Source: an uncultured Prevotellaceae bacterium
GTDB taxonomy: Bacteria > Bacteroidota > Bacteroidia > Bacteroidales > Bacteroidaceae
Assembly: GCA_937891085.1 (NCBI GenBank)
Contig: CALAEY010000077.1
Coordinates: 1 to 44,740 of the forward strand
Reading direction: 5' to 3'
Length of the DNA: 44,740 nucleotides
Shown: positions 1 through 7,597 of the stretch, piece after piece
Layout: each line of letters begins with the position of its first letter
Position numbering within the stretch: the stretch's first letter is position 1
The notes under the pieces: model-generated
The model's input: only the letters and a program-made list of their open reading frames with translations
The model's database searches: none
What the model was told of the DNA's origin: nothing
Translations under genes and position numbers: made by a program

Positions 1-17
1 AAATCCACTAAGTGAAT

Positions 18-63
18 TTTTACTATATATATTTATATATATATATAAATATATATAGTAAAA
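18..63. repeat. 46-bp perfect palindrome, A/T except one C and one G
   Basis: Positions 18-40 are the exact reverse complement of 41-63 (arm begins TTTTACTATATATATTTATA). Apart from one C at 23 and one G at 58 it is pure A/T. It could extrude as a cruciform or fold as an RNA hairpin. It lies just outside the left inverted repeat of the two-gene cassette. Bases 1-340 hold no gene; they contain this palindrome, the left repeat and the promoter listed separately. Confidence 0.8.
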
Positions 64-88
64 TTTTTAATACCCCATTTCTTGATTC

Positions 89-123
89 CCAAAACACGTT
101 GTGACGTTGTGACGCGTGACGCT
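89..123 (+). repeat. Left copy of 35-bp inverted repeat (GTGACG cluster)
   Basis: Bases 99-123 are the exact reverse complement of 2494-2518. The match extends outward through CCAAAAC (89-95) after three mismatched bases, giving 32 of 35 identical. The copy contains three GTGACG motifs (101-106, 109-114, 116-121). With its partner it encloses the two genes at 341-2424. Confidence 0.85.
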
Positions 124-209
124 CAGCGGCTCAACCTAGAAGTGGCTAAGAAAAATATTTTTGAAAAAAAAACAACAAAAGTGTTGCGCATCCGAAAATT
201 ATACCTACC

Positions 210-242
210 TTTGTCCCCGTCAAATGTGACGTAATAATTTTG
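210..242 (+). promoter_or_regulatory. Bacteroidota-type promoter of the cassette
   Basis: TTTG at 210-213 and TAATTTTG at 235-242 are separated by 21 bases, matching the Bacteroides -33/-7 consensus TTTG / TAnnTTTG. A further GTGACG (225-230), the same motif as in the inverted repeats, sits between the two boxes and could be an operator. Function is inferred from sequence only. Confidence 0.6.
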
Positions 243-340
243 CACGTGCCGTAGAGACAACTTCAACATTTCATTTGCATTATTAAAGCCTTGCAAATGA
301 AATGTATTTTTTTTGTCTAATTTTAAAAAAGAAGTTTACT

Positions 341-808
341 ATGGCAACAAAGTCCTACAAGAAGTTCAAGGGAGAGCTCTCCTATTCTATCACAGAAATC
401 ACCCGCGTCATCAGCAAGTGCTCCAGAGGAGAAACAAATCCGTTTAACAAAAAGTTCACATATAGCGTCATGCTGTTCGATGTGCTCAATCTGAATCTGC
501 CTTTCACGTCGAACATAGAAGGGCTGGCCCTTTATAGTCTGCTTGATACTTTTATAGATGTAGAAAAGGCACGTATGCTCATCGACACGAATGCCATTCA
601 TCGGCGTTCAAAGGAAGATAAAACCATCGGCAATATATTGGAACACATCTGTAGGCAAATCGCCCGCAGCTCAAACTACGAACACTTTGAACTGACCGAT
701 AGAGCCACTTGGTTTTTCACCAAGGTTGTACATTATATGGAAGCCCATTACCCGCTTCCTGAAGATAAAGTCAACCCATGCAACCAGCGCAACGTGTGCA
801 ACCCCTGA
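341..808 (+). CDS. Hypothetical protein, first gene of the inverted-repeat cassette
   Basis: A 155-residue protein that I do not recognise. It begins MATKSYKKFKGELSYSIT, has no signal peptide or membrane segment, and looks largely helical with mixed charge. An upstream in-frame ATG at 302 exists, but the 341 start follows an A-rich stretch suited to Bacteroidota initiation and avoids an unlikely Phe/Lys-rich extension. The next gene begins 14 bases downstream on the same strand, and a good TTTG/TAnnTTTG promoter lies at 210-242, so the two are probably co-transcribed. No catalytic motif is visible and function is unknown. Confidence 0.65.
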   Translation: MATKSYKKFKGELSYSITEITRVISKCSRGETNPFNKKFTYSVMLFDVLNLNLPFTSNIEGLALYSLLDTFIDVEKARMLIDTNAIHRRSKEDKTIGNILEHICRQIARSSNYEHFELTDRATWFFTKVVHYMEAHYPLPEDKVNPCNQRNVCNP

Positions 809-822
809 TATAAGGCCTAAAG

Positions 823-2424
823 ATGAACAAGCGCTATCCCGTGGTAGGTCTGCGCCATCATGCATGGAGCGACCGCATCCAGCAGCTGGATGAAATCGGT
901 GTGGGTCAGTCGGTGATGCTCAGCGTAGATGCCACCAACCCCGTAGAGCCCAATGCCGTGATAGTATTCATGGGCAAGGCGTTGCTGGGCTACGTGCGCA
1001 CAGGAGCCGACCGTGCAGAAGCCCGGCGTCGCATAGAGGCCTCTGGCAGCCCCGTACTCATGGGGCACATCGTAGAAGTAGATACCAACCTAAGTATGGT
1101 CTGGGTAGAAGCCGATGAAGAGGAAGAGGAAGACGGTGCCGGCCACCTGCATTCGCAGCAAGCCGAGCTGCATGCCTGGCAATACACGGGTCCCGTGCTG
1201 CCGATGGATGATGAGACGCGCCTCTTTCACATGCAGGCCGAAGTGCTGCTCATCCAGCTCAGGCAGTGCCACCCGTGGGACTCCGGCATGGCCGAAGCCC
1301 TGCAGACTGTGACCGGTGAATGCTGGCGCGATGTGAGTGCCGAGGGCGAAGACCGCCTCAGGCAGATAGCCTCCCTGCTGGAAGCCTATCCCCCAGAGCC
1401 GTGTTATCAGGAGGCTGTCCAGCTGGTGCGCCATGCCATCGACGGGCTGGGCAGCGACCATACGCGCCTCTGCCTCTCGCAGCTCATCCTTGACATTGCC
1501 CACAGGCAAGAAACGCTCTTCTTCATGCTCCGCCACAGCGAAGCGCTGGAGAAGACCGCTACCCCGCTGCCCCACGAGGTGCCCTGCATGTTTCTGCAAG
1601 CCCCCTTGCTCTTCATGGGGACGCTACGCTACAAGCGCCTGAGCAGAGCCAATCTCTGCGGACTCTTCACCCTGCTGACCATGCACATCGTGCTGCTGGA
1701 ACGCCAGACGGGCAGCCCGCTCACCCTGATCAGCTCTCCTGCGGGCTACAAGCTGGAATGGAGCAGAGATCCGCATGCTGCAGAGCACCCCATGGTAGAA
1801 GATGCCCTGAACCGATTCCTGCCTCGGCACTACACCGAGAGCCAGCTCAGCAAGCTGGAGCAGTTGCATGTGTCCAAAAACTCATCGATAGATAATGAGA
1901 TATATAATAAGTATGTTTGTGTGGATCCGATAGCCCCAAAGCCGTCGGAGGAGGGGAAGCCCAGCCGGAAGGGCCGACCCTCCATTTCCTTATTCGACAC
2001 ACCCGCACAAGAGCATCGGCTCACCCAGCTGCTGCGCCCGTGGCTCAGCAGTCACTACCTGCCCGCCACGCAGCAGATAGCCGTAGGCGGCATCAAGGTG
2101 CCAGCCCACGTGGGACTGGCTGCTCTCTACTACGTGCTGACCGACCGCCTGCTGGTGGGAGCACGTGAGAATGTCAGTGCCTTCCACAGCTACCTATCGG
2201 GCTTCTTCGACGAGCAGCCCTGCTCCCGTCAGCACCTCAGCCAGGCCTACCGCAAGGTGAAGTGCTGCGGTGTAGAAAGCCTGCGCCAGCTCACCTTGGA
2301 GCAGGTGCAGCGTGCCTACGCCAAGTATTCAGACGGCAGCCGTCACCTCTGGCAAGGCCTCACGCCCGATGAGTACACCGCCCAGTGGCAAGGGCTCTAC
2401 GAAGCCATCGATCAATCGTTATGA
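823..2424 (+). CDS. HIRAN-like domain protein, second gene of the cassette
   Basis: A 533-residue soluble protein. Residues about 4-85 resemble a HIRAN domain: YPVVGLRHH, a VMLSVDATNPVEPNAVIVF stretch (the Npx-Ai pattern) and LLGYVRTGADR. HIRAN domains are known as DNA-binding modules fused to helicases and nucleases. An acidic run (EADEEEEEDG) follows, then a mainly helical region to about residue 340, a polar low-complexity linker (about 347-395) whose DNA around 1875-1920 is AT-rich, and a C-terminal helical domain. No nuclease, helicase or transposase motif is evident. It follows the 155-residue gene by 14 bases. The HIRAN call is by eye and moderate; the rest is unassigned. Confidence 0.6.
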   Translation: MNKRYPVVGLRHHAWSDRIQQLDEIGVGQSVMLSVDATNPVEPNAVIVFMGKALLGYVRTGADRAEARRRIEASGSPVLMGHIVEVDTNLSMVWVEADEEEEEDGAGHLHSQQAELHAWQYTGPVLPMDDETRLFHMQAEVLLIQLRQCHPWDSGMAEALQTVTGECWRDVSAEGEDRLRQIASLLEAYPPEPCYQEAVQLVRHAIDGLGSDHTRLCLSQLILDIAHRQETLFFMLRHSEALEKTATPLPHEVPCMFLQAPLLFMGTLRYKRLSRANLCGLFTLLTMHIVLLERQTGSPLTLISSPAGYKLEWSRDPHAAEHPMVEDALNRFLPRHYTESQLSKLEQLHVSKNSSIDNEIYNKYVCVDPIAPKPSEEGKPSRKGRPSISLFDTPAQEHRLTQLLRPWLSSHYLPATQQIAVGGIKVPAHVGLAALYYVLTDRLLVGARENVSAFHSYLSGFFDEQPCSRQHLSQAYRKVKCCGVESLRQLTLEQVQRAYAKYSDGSRHLWQGLTPDEYTAQWQGLYEAIDQSL

Positions 2425-2457
2425 ATTTTCTGAATGTTACATAATATATAATGTTTG

Positions 2458-2487
2458 AAGGCTGGTTCGTGAGAATAGGCCTTTTTT
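2458..2487 (+). terminator. Weak possible terminator after the HIRAN-like gene
   Basis: AAGGC (2458-2462) can pair with GCCTT (2479-2483), and a run of six T ends at 2487. The stem is only five base pairs with a long loop, so the call is weak. Confidence 0.25.
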
Positions 2488-2493
2488 GTTGTC

Positions 2494-2528
2494 AGCGTCA
2501 CGCGTCACAACGTCACAAGCAGTTTTGG
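2494..2528 (-). repeat. Right copy of 35-bp inverted repeat (GTGACG cluster)
   Basis: Reverse complement of 89-123, with 25 bases exact (2494-2518) and the outer GTTTTGG (2522-2528) matching CCAAAAC. It carries three CGTCAC motifs (2496, 2503, 2511) and ends about 10 bases from the maf stop codon. Confidence 0.85.
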
Positions 2529-2538
2529 AGGGAGTATC

Positions 2539-3120
2539 CTAAGGGAGCTTCTGTAGTTCCCTATACAAGCGCTGCACGGGCAAGCCCATGACATTGTAGT
2601 AGCTGCCTTCCAAGCCCTCTACGCCCACATAGCCTATCCACTCCTGCACGCCGTAGGCTCCGGCCTTGTCGAAGGGGCGGTAGTGATCTACGTAGTAGGT
2701 GATTTCGGCATCGGTGAGGCGTGCAAAGTGTACGTGCGTCTCTACGCTGAAGCTGTGCTGCCAATCGCGGGTGGTAAGGGTGACACCGGTATAGACCTGA
2801 TGGGTGTTCCCAGAGAGCTTATGGAGCATCTGTATGGCTTCTTCACGATCACTCGGCTTGCCCAGCACCTCGCCTTGGAGCCAGACGATGGTGTCGGCGG
2901 TGATCAGCAGCTCATCAGCTGCCATGCTGACACGGTAGGCATCGGCTTTCTCACGAGAGATGTAGAGGGGGATGTCTTCACGCTGCAGGGTGTCGGGGTA
3001 CGACTCGTCGATATCGGGCAGGGTACGGACCTCAAAGTCGATGCCCAAGCCTCGGAGCAGCTCCTTACGGCGTGGGGAATTGCTGGCCAGAATCACATGA
3101 TATTTCTCTAAATTCTTCAT
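2539..3120 (-). CDS. maf: Maf-family nucleoside triphosphate pyrophosphatase
   Basis: A 193-residue cytoplasmic enzyme of the Maf/YhdE family, which hydrolyses dTTP/UTP or modified nucleotides to the monophosphate and pyrophosphate. The N-terminal signature SNSPRRKELLRGLG (from residue 13) and the central LITADTIVW, with its conserved Asp, are family hallmarks; PFDKAGAYGVQEW is the conserved C-terminal block. Length is normal. It lies downstream of the KdsC-like gene on the same strand, an order seen in other Bacteroidales. The start ATG is the last unit of a seven-unit ATGAAGA/GTGAAGA array that fills the 42-base gap. Its exact nucleotide preference cannot be read from sequence. Confidence 0.93.
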   Translation of the reverse strand: MKNLEKYHVILASNSPRRKELLRGLGIDFEVRTLPDIDESYPDTLQREDIPLYISREKADAYRVSMAADELLITADTIVWLQGEVLGKPSDREEAIQMLHKLSGNTHQVYTGVTLTTRDWQHSFSVETHVHFARLTDAEITYYVDHYRPFDKAGAYGVQEWIGYVGVEGLEGSYYNVMGLPVQRLYRELQKLP

Positions 3121-3162
3121 TCTTCACTCTTCATTCTTCACTCTTCATTCTTCATTCTTCAT
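3114..3162 (-). repeat. Seven tandem 7-bp units between the KdsC-like gene and maf
   Basis: Seven uninterrupted heptamers, TCTTCAT x5 and TCTTCAC x2 on the plus strand (ATGAAGA/GTGAAGA on the coding strand). The first unit on the coding strand directly follows the upstream stop region, and the last provides the maf start codon. Confidence 0.95.
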
Positions 3163-3690
3163 TTACCAACAGCTATAGACCTCTTCATCTTTCATCCAGA
3201 GCCCATTGGCCTTGAGGAACTGCTCCACGATGTCACGCGCCACGCCATATCCTCCGGGGGCAGAGGAGATGTACTTAGCCACAGCCTTCACCTCTGGGGC
3301 GGCATCGCTGGGACAGCAGGGCAGTCCACAGACCTTCATCACGGGCAGGTCGGGGATGTCATCACCCACGAAGAGGATTTCCTCGTCGCGCAGACCGTGG
3401 CGGTCGCGGAACTTCACATAGTCCACCATCTTCACAGAGGAAGGCAGGTAGATGTCTTCTGGGTCGAAACCCAGGTTGATGTAGCGTCGGCGCACATTGG
3501 GCGCATTGCCTCCCGTGATGATGGCCATAGGCACCTTCATCACACAGGCGATGTGGAGGGCATAGCCGTCCTTGATGCTCACGGTGCGCACGGGCAGTCC
3601 GTCGGCATCGATAGAGACTACATTGGCACTCAGCACGCCGTCGATGTCGAAGGCGAGCGCCTTGATTTTAGTGAGGTCGTAGTTTATCAT
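3163..3690 (-). CDS. kdsC: KdsC-like HAD phosphatase (3-deoxy-D-manno-octulosonate 8-phosphate phosphatase type)
   Basis: A 175-residue HAD-superfamily phosphatase of the short, capless YrbI/KdsC type, which dephosphorylates KDO-8-P in lipopolysaccharide core synthesis. Motif I is FDIDGVL with the nucleophile Asp15 and general acid Asp17; motif II is IITGGN; the Mg-binding motif is VGDDIPDLPVM. Length matches KdsC (about 170-190 residues). It is upstream of maf in the same direction with a repeat-filled 42-base gap. The substrate is inferred from family and context; related capless HADs act on other sugar phosphates. Confidence 0.85.
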   Translation of the reverse strand: MINYDLTKIKALAFDIDGVLSANVVSIDADGLPVRTVSIKDGYALHIACVMKVPMAIITGGNAPNVRRRYINLGFDPEDIYLPSSVKMVDYVKFRDRHGLRDEEILFVGDDIPDLPVMKVCGLPCCPSDAAPEVKAVAKYISSAPGGYGVARDIVEQFLKANGLWMKDEEVYSCW

Positions 3691-3696
3691 TCTGAA

Positions 3697-3851
3697 CAGT
3701 AAACATTAAACATTAAACATTAAACGTTATACATTAAACGTTATACATTAAACATTAAACGTTGCGCATTGAACATTAACTATACAGGATGAATCCATCC
3801 GGATGGGAACGGCGAAGCCGTTATGTTTAATGTTTAACGTTTAACGTTTAA
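3697..3851. repeat. Composite intergenic repeat A: inverted heptamer arms around a core
   Basis: The left arm has twelve 7-bp units (3697-3780), mostly CATTAAA with CGTTATA variants. The right arm has four inverse units (3824-3851, TGTTTAA/CGTTTAA). Between them is a core with the palindrome CCATCCGGATGG (3795-3806) and the hairpin AACGGC-GAA-GCCGTT (3808-3822). The GH2 stop codon (3834-3836) lies inside the right arm. The core is shared with the repeats at 11599-11728 and 7435-7570. Confidence 0.8.
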
Positions 3852-6308
3852 CGTAATCGTTGCTCCCTTCACGCCGCTGGCGGTAGCTTTTAGGGTCACG
3901 GTGCCAGCTTCTTCACCACTCTGCACGAGGGCGGTGAGCTGACCGCTGAAGGCGTGCATCTGTGGCTGGTGGAAGAGGTCGAGGCAAGCGGCATCGCCAT
4001 TGGCAGCGGCTCGGTAGGTACCGGCACCGGTGACTTGGAACTTCACCAGTCGGCCATCGTCTGGGCAGAGGTTGCCGTCCTTATCTACCACACGCACGGT
4101 GATGTAGGCCAGATCCTTGCCGTCGGCACTGAGCGTGGTGCGATCGGCCACCAACTCCAAGTGGTGAGGCTTGCCCGCCGTATGCACCACCTGCTCCATA
4201 GCCGGGCGCCCTGCGGCATCGTAGGCCACCACACGGAGCTCACCCGGCTCATACTTCACATTGTCCCAGATAAGGCGGTAGCGACGAGTGAAGTTCAGCG
4301 TATCCTTAGCCTGCAGCAGCTTATTGGCCTCTGCGGCATCGAGCTTCTTCTGCACGCCCTGGCTCTTGCCATTCACGAAGAGCTCAGCACTTGGGAAGTC
4401 AGTATAGACCATCACAGGGGTGACTTGCCCGCGGCGGTTCTTCCACGTCCAGTGGGGCAGGATATGCAGGGTATGGTCATTGCGGTTCCACACGCTGCGG
4501 TAGAGGTAGTAGCGGTCTTTAGGGATGCTGGCCAAGTCAATGATGCCGAAAAGGGAACTATGGCTGGGCCATGCATTGGTGTCGTATGGCGTAGGCTCTC
4601 CCAGATAGTCGAAGCCCGTCCAGACAAACTGCCCGATGGTCCACTCATGATCGTCGGCCAAGGCGAAATCTACTTCTGGCAGATTGCTCCACCAGCAGAA
4701 CTCCAGATCGTAGCCAGTGGACTGATGGTCGGGATAGGTGGCACCGGTCTTGATGGCGATAGGGAACTTATACACGCCGCGGGAGCTGACGGTAGAGGCG
4801 GTCTCGGAACCCAGCACCAGATTGTGAGGCAACTTCTCGTAGGCTGCCTCGTAGTATTGCGTACGGTAATTCAGTCCGGGGATGTCTATCTGCGCAGCGA
4901 AGCCATTGTCGAGGGCGCAGGCCACTTGATCCATACCCAAGGTGACAGGACGTGTAGGGTCTTCGCGGTGGCAGATGTCTTGCAGCATGCGGGCCACCTC
5001 CAGACCACCGGGCTGGCACTGTGAAGGCACCTCGTTGCCGATGCTCCAAATCACCACGCAAGGATGATTACGGTAGTTGTGCAGCATATTCACCATGTCT
5101 TTCTCTGCCCACTCGTTGAAGTAGCGGTGGTAGCCGTTCTCGCACTTGGCGATGTCCCATTCATCAAACGGTTCTATCATCATCATGAAGCCCATCTCAT
5201 CGCAAAGGTCTACCAGCTCAGGCGCAGGCATGTTGTGGCTGGTACGCACGGCATCGCAGCCCATGTCTTTCAGGAGGGTGAGCTGGCGGCGCAGGGCAGC
5301 CACATTCACGGCAGCTCCCAGCGGACCGAGGTCATGATGGTTGCATACGCCTTGGAACTTGCGCAGCTGGCCATTCAGGAAGAAGCCCTTGTCTGGCACA
5401 TACTCTATGCTGCGTATGCCGAAACGGGTGGTATAGGTATCTTTCTTCACGCCATCGACGTAGATCTCTGAGACAGCCTGATAGAGGCTGGGGCTCTCTG
5501 GGCTCCATAGCTCAGGCTGATCTACGGTGAGGTTCTGCTCAAAGACGGTGCGTTGGAGCATGCTCTGGGTATTGTCCTTTACGGCCACTTCCCTACCCGA
5601 CGGCGACAGGATGCGGGTGCGCATGCGTACCTCAGCATCGCCCACCTGCTCCATGGTGGTGAGCAGCTTCACGGTGGCGTAGGCCTGCTCCACATGGGGG
5701 GTGATGACCTGCGTGCCCCAGACGGGAACATGCACATCTTCGGTCTGAATCACATGCACATTGCGGTAGAGTCCGGCACCAGGGTACCAGCGTGAGGAGA
5801 GCGGCAGGTTCTCCAAGCGGACAGCCAGCAGATTGTCGGTACCATTCTGATTCAGGTAAGGGGTGACATCGCAGTAGAAGGAATTGTAGCCGTAAGGCCA
5901 GAAGATGGCTTCCTGCCCATTGACATAGACACGCGCTTCACTCATGGCACCATCGAAGAGCAGGGTGACATGCTTCTGCGGATCGGCTTGGAAGGTGTTA
6001 CGATACCAGCCCACACCCACGTAGGGCAGTCCGCCCGTTCGGCCTGTCTTGGTAGAGGCCTCGGTCTCACCGTTCTGAGTCACAGCCACATGCTGCAAAT
6101 CGTTCGTTCCGCCGAAAGGGCCATACACCGCCCAGTCGTGCGGCACGGTCACAGTCTGCCAGGCGGCATCATCATAGCCCACCTGCTGAGCACCAGCCTG
6201 CTCGCCCTTTGTGAATTTCCAACCTTTCTCCAGCGTATATTCACTGCGCTGTGCCTGCAATCCCACTGCCATGAAGCAGCAAATCGCCATCAACAAAAAC
6301 TTCCTCAT
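3834..6308 (-). CDS. Secreted glycoside hydrolase family 2 (beta-galactosidase-like)
   Basis: An 824-residue exported enzyme. A signal peptide (MRKFLLMAICCFMAVGLQAQ) is followed by the GH2 sugar-binding, Ig-like and TIM-barrel domains. Acid/base Glu426 lies in SIGNEVPSQ and the probable nucleophile is Glu502 in VLGSETAST. Next come a DUF4982-like region (SAELFVNGKSQG) and a C-terminal Ig-like/invasin-type domain (about 710-824). It probably acts in the periplasm or on the surface on beta-galactosides, but GH2 also includes glucuronidases and mannosidases. It is divergent from the LacI gene, with 120 bases between. Its last residues and stop codon are encoded by heptamer-repeat units, so the extreme C-terminus may vary between strains. 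Confidence 0.9.
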   Translation of the reverse strand: MRKFLLMAICCFMAVGLQAQRSEYTLEKGWKFTKGEQAGAQQVGYDDAAWQTVTVPHDWAVYGPFGGTNDLQHVAVTQNGETEASTKTGRTGGLPYVGVGWYRNTFQADPQKHVTLLFDGAMSEARVYVNGQEAIFWPYGYNSFYCDVTPYLNQNGTDNLLAVRLENLPLSSRWYPGAGLYRNVHVIQTEDVHVPVWGTQVITPHVEQAYATVKLLTTMEQVGDAEVRMRTRILSPSGREVAVKDNTQSMLQRTVFEQNLTVDQPELWSPESPSLYQAVSEIYVDGVKKDTYTTRFGIRSIEYVPDKGFFLNGQLRKFQGVCNHHDLGPLGAAVNVAALRRQLTLLKDMGCDAVRTSHNMPAPELVDLCDEMGFMMMIEPFDEWDIAKCENGYHRYFNEWAEKDMVNMLHNYRNHPCVVIWSIGNEVPSQCQPGGLEVARMLQDICHREDPTRPVTLGMDQVACALDNGFAAQIDIPGLNYRTQYYEAAYEKLPHNLVLGSETASTVSSRGVYKFPIAIKTGATYPDHQSTGYDLEFCWWSNLPEVDFALADDHEWTIGQFVWTGFDYLGEPTPYDTNAWPSHSSLFGIIDLASIPKDRYYLYRSVWNRNDHTLHILPHWTWKNRRGQVTPVMVYTDFPSAELFVNGKSQGVQKKLDAAEANKLLQAKDTLNFTRRYRLIWDNVKYEPGELRVVAYDAAGRPAMEQVVHTAGKPHHLELVADRTTLSADGKDLAYITVRVVDKDGNLCPDDGRLVKFQVTGAGTYRAAANGDAACLDLFHQPQMHAFSGQLTALVQSGEEAGTVTLKATASGVKGATITLNVKR

Positions 6309-6334
6309 CGTATCTATGCTTTTAATTTTTTTTG

Positions 6335-6342
6335 TAAAGATA
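6335..6342 (-). promoter_or_regulatory. Probable -7 box of the GH2 gene
   Basis: Reverse complement reads TATCTTTA, one base off TAnnTTTG, 27 bases upstream of the GH2 start. The -33 element is not clear. Confidence 0.4.
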
Positions 6343-6362
6343 ATTATTTTATCGCAGATGCA

Positions 6363-6372
6363 TACGTTCGTA
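6363..6372. promoter_or_regulatory. Candidate LacI-family operator
   Basis: TACG-TT-CGTA is a short inverted repeat lying between the divergent GH2 and LacI start regions, just upstream of both predicted -7 boxes. LacI proteins bind such palindromes. The match is short, so the call rests mainly on position. Confidence 0.35.
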
Positions 6373-6384
6373 CCTAAAAATTAC

Positions 6385-6392
6385 TACATTTG
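6385..6392 (+). promoter_or_regulatory. Probable -7 box of the LacI-family gene
   Basis: TACATTTG fits TAnnTTTG exactly, 37 bases before the chosen ATG. No good TTTG at the expected distance is seen. Confidence 0.45.
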
Positions 6393-6428
6393 CACGTAGA
6401 ATATGATGTAATCTTATCACCAAAGACC

Positions 6429-7439
6429 ATGCCGACACCACAACTGACCATAAAGGACATAGCCCGTGAGCTGAACGTATCTCCGTCTACCGTGTCGAGG
6501 GCGCTGCAAGGGCACCCCGGCATCAGCCAGCAGACACGTGAGCGCATACAGCAATATGCCCGCGAGCACCATTTCAAACCCAATCAGCTGGCTGTGGGAC
6601 TGCGTTCGCGCAGCAGTCGGCTCATCGGCATCATCGTCCCTGATTTCACCAATTACTTCTTCGCCTGTGTGCTGAGCGGCATTGAGTCGGCAGCATCGAA
6701 GGCAGGGTATCGCATCATGGTGGCGCAGAGCAACGACGACTACCACCGCGAGGAGGAAATAGCGCATGCGTTTATGGAGGCCAGGGTGAGCGGGGTGATC
6801 ACCTCGCTGGGAAAGCAGACCACCAACTACCAGCACTATAAGGAGCTGATGGATCTGGGCATACCGGTGGTGTTCTACGACCGCATCAGTACCGACCTAC
6901 CCACCGACCGCGTGGTGGTGGACGACTATGCAGGAGCGTATGCCGCCGTGGAGCACATGATCAAGACGGGATGCAAGCACATCTATTTCTACAGCTCACC
7001 ACCTCATCTGGAAATCACCAAGAACCGCCGCAATGGCTATCTGGATGCCATGCATAAGCACGGCTTCCAAGTGACGCCAGACATGATGCCGCTGTGTGAC
7101 AATCGCCAGGATGCCATCAGGCTGACGCAGGAGATACTGAAGCGGGATCCTAAGCCCGATGGTTTCTTTGCCGTGAACGATATGACGGCGGCGGGCATTC
7201 TCTATGTCTGCAAGCACGTGGGGCTGAAGGTGCCGGAGGAGGTGTCTATCTGTGGGTTCTCAGGCGATGCCATCTCTGAGACCACCGACCCACTGCTCAC
7301 CACCGTGGAGCAAAACGGTCAGGAGGTGGGTCAGTGTGCCTTCCAGCTCCTTCAGCACCGCCTCAACGGTGAGGAGCATGCCAGCAAGATGATCGTCCGC
7401 ACGAAGTTGCTGCTGAGAGGAACGACGAAGGAAAATTGA
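6429..7439 (+). CDS. LacI-family transcriptional regulator
   Basis: A 336-residue DNA-binding protein. Residues 7-26 (TIKDIARELNVSPSTVSRAL) form the LacI helix-turn-helix, followed by the hinge helix (QLAVGLRSRSS) and a periplasmic-binding-protein-like sugar sensor domain to the end. The ATG at 6429 is chosen because the helix-turn-helix begins a few residues later; an in-frame TTG at 6390 would overlap the -7 box. It is divergent from the GH2 enzyme and is followed by the sugar transporter, so it probably represses or activates both in response to the sugar. The stop codon TGA lies inside the first unit of the downstream octamer repeat. Confidence 0.92.
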   Translation: MPTPQLTIKDIARELNVSPSTVSRALQGHPGISQQTRERIQQYAREHHFKPNQLAVGLRSRSSRLIGIIVPDFTNYFFACVLSGIESAASKAGYRIMVAQSNDDYHREEEIAHAFMEARVSGVITSLGKQTTNYQHYKELMDLGIPVVFYDRISTDLPTDRVVVDDYAGAYAAVEHMIKTGCKHIYFYSSPPHLEITKNRRNGYLDAMHKHGFQVTPDMMPLCDNRQDAIRLTQEILKRDPKPDGFFAVNDMTAAGILYVCKHVGLKVPEEVSICGFSGDAISETTDPLLTTVEQNGQEVGQCAFQLLQHRLNGEEHASKMIVRTKLLLRGTTKEN

Positions 7440-7570
7440 GAAATTGAGAGATTGAGAAATTGAGATATTACAGAGCCAACACGCTAAAACGCCAACATGC
7501 TGAAGAGGACGAAGCCGACTTTCTCAATATCTCAATATCTCAATATCTCAATATCTCAATATCTCAATAA
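7435..7570. repeat. Composite intergenic repeat C: inverted octamer arms around a core
   Basis: The left arm has four ATTGAGAn octamers (7435-7466). The right arm has six inverse units CTCAATAT/CTCAATAA (7523-7570). The core (7467-7522) contains GCTGAAGAGGACGAAGCCGA (7500-7519), nearly the same as the minus-strand core of the repeat after adk. It fills most of the 158-base gap between the LacI gene and the transporter. Confidence 0.85.
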
Positions 7571-7580
7571 ATATAAAATA

Positions 7581-7588
7581 AAAGGAGG
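7581..7588 (+). promoter_or_regulatory. Strong ribosome binding site for the transporter
   Basis: AAAGGAGG lies nine bases before the ATG at 7598. Such a full Shine-Dalgarno sequence is unusual in Bacteroidota and fixes the start. Confidence 0.7.
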
Positions 7589-7597
7589 AATAGCTAA

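Noticed and set aside
89..2528. Inverted-repeat cassette as an insertion sequence
   Set aside because: Neither protein shows a DDE, HUH or serine/tyrosine recombinase motif, and no target-site duplication is seen next to the repeats.
3114..3162. Short tandem array as a CRISPR
   Set aside because: Units are 7 bp with no spacers and no cas genes are in the window. The same holds for the other short-unit arrays.
3954..5024. Long open frame opposite the GH2 gene (356 codons)
   Set aside because: It lies wholly antisense to a gene with clear catalytic motifs and gives no recognisable protein. GC-rich codon usage produces such mirror frames.
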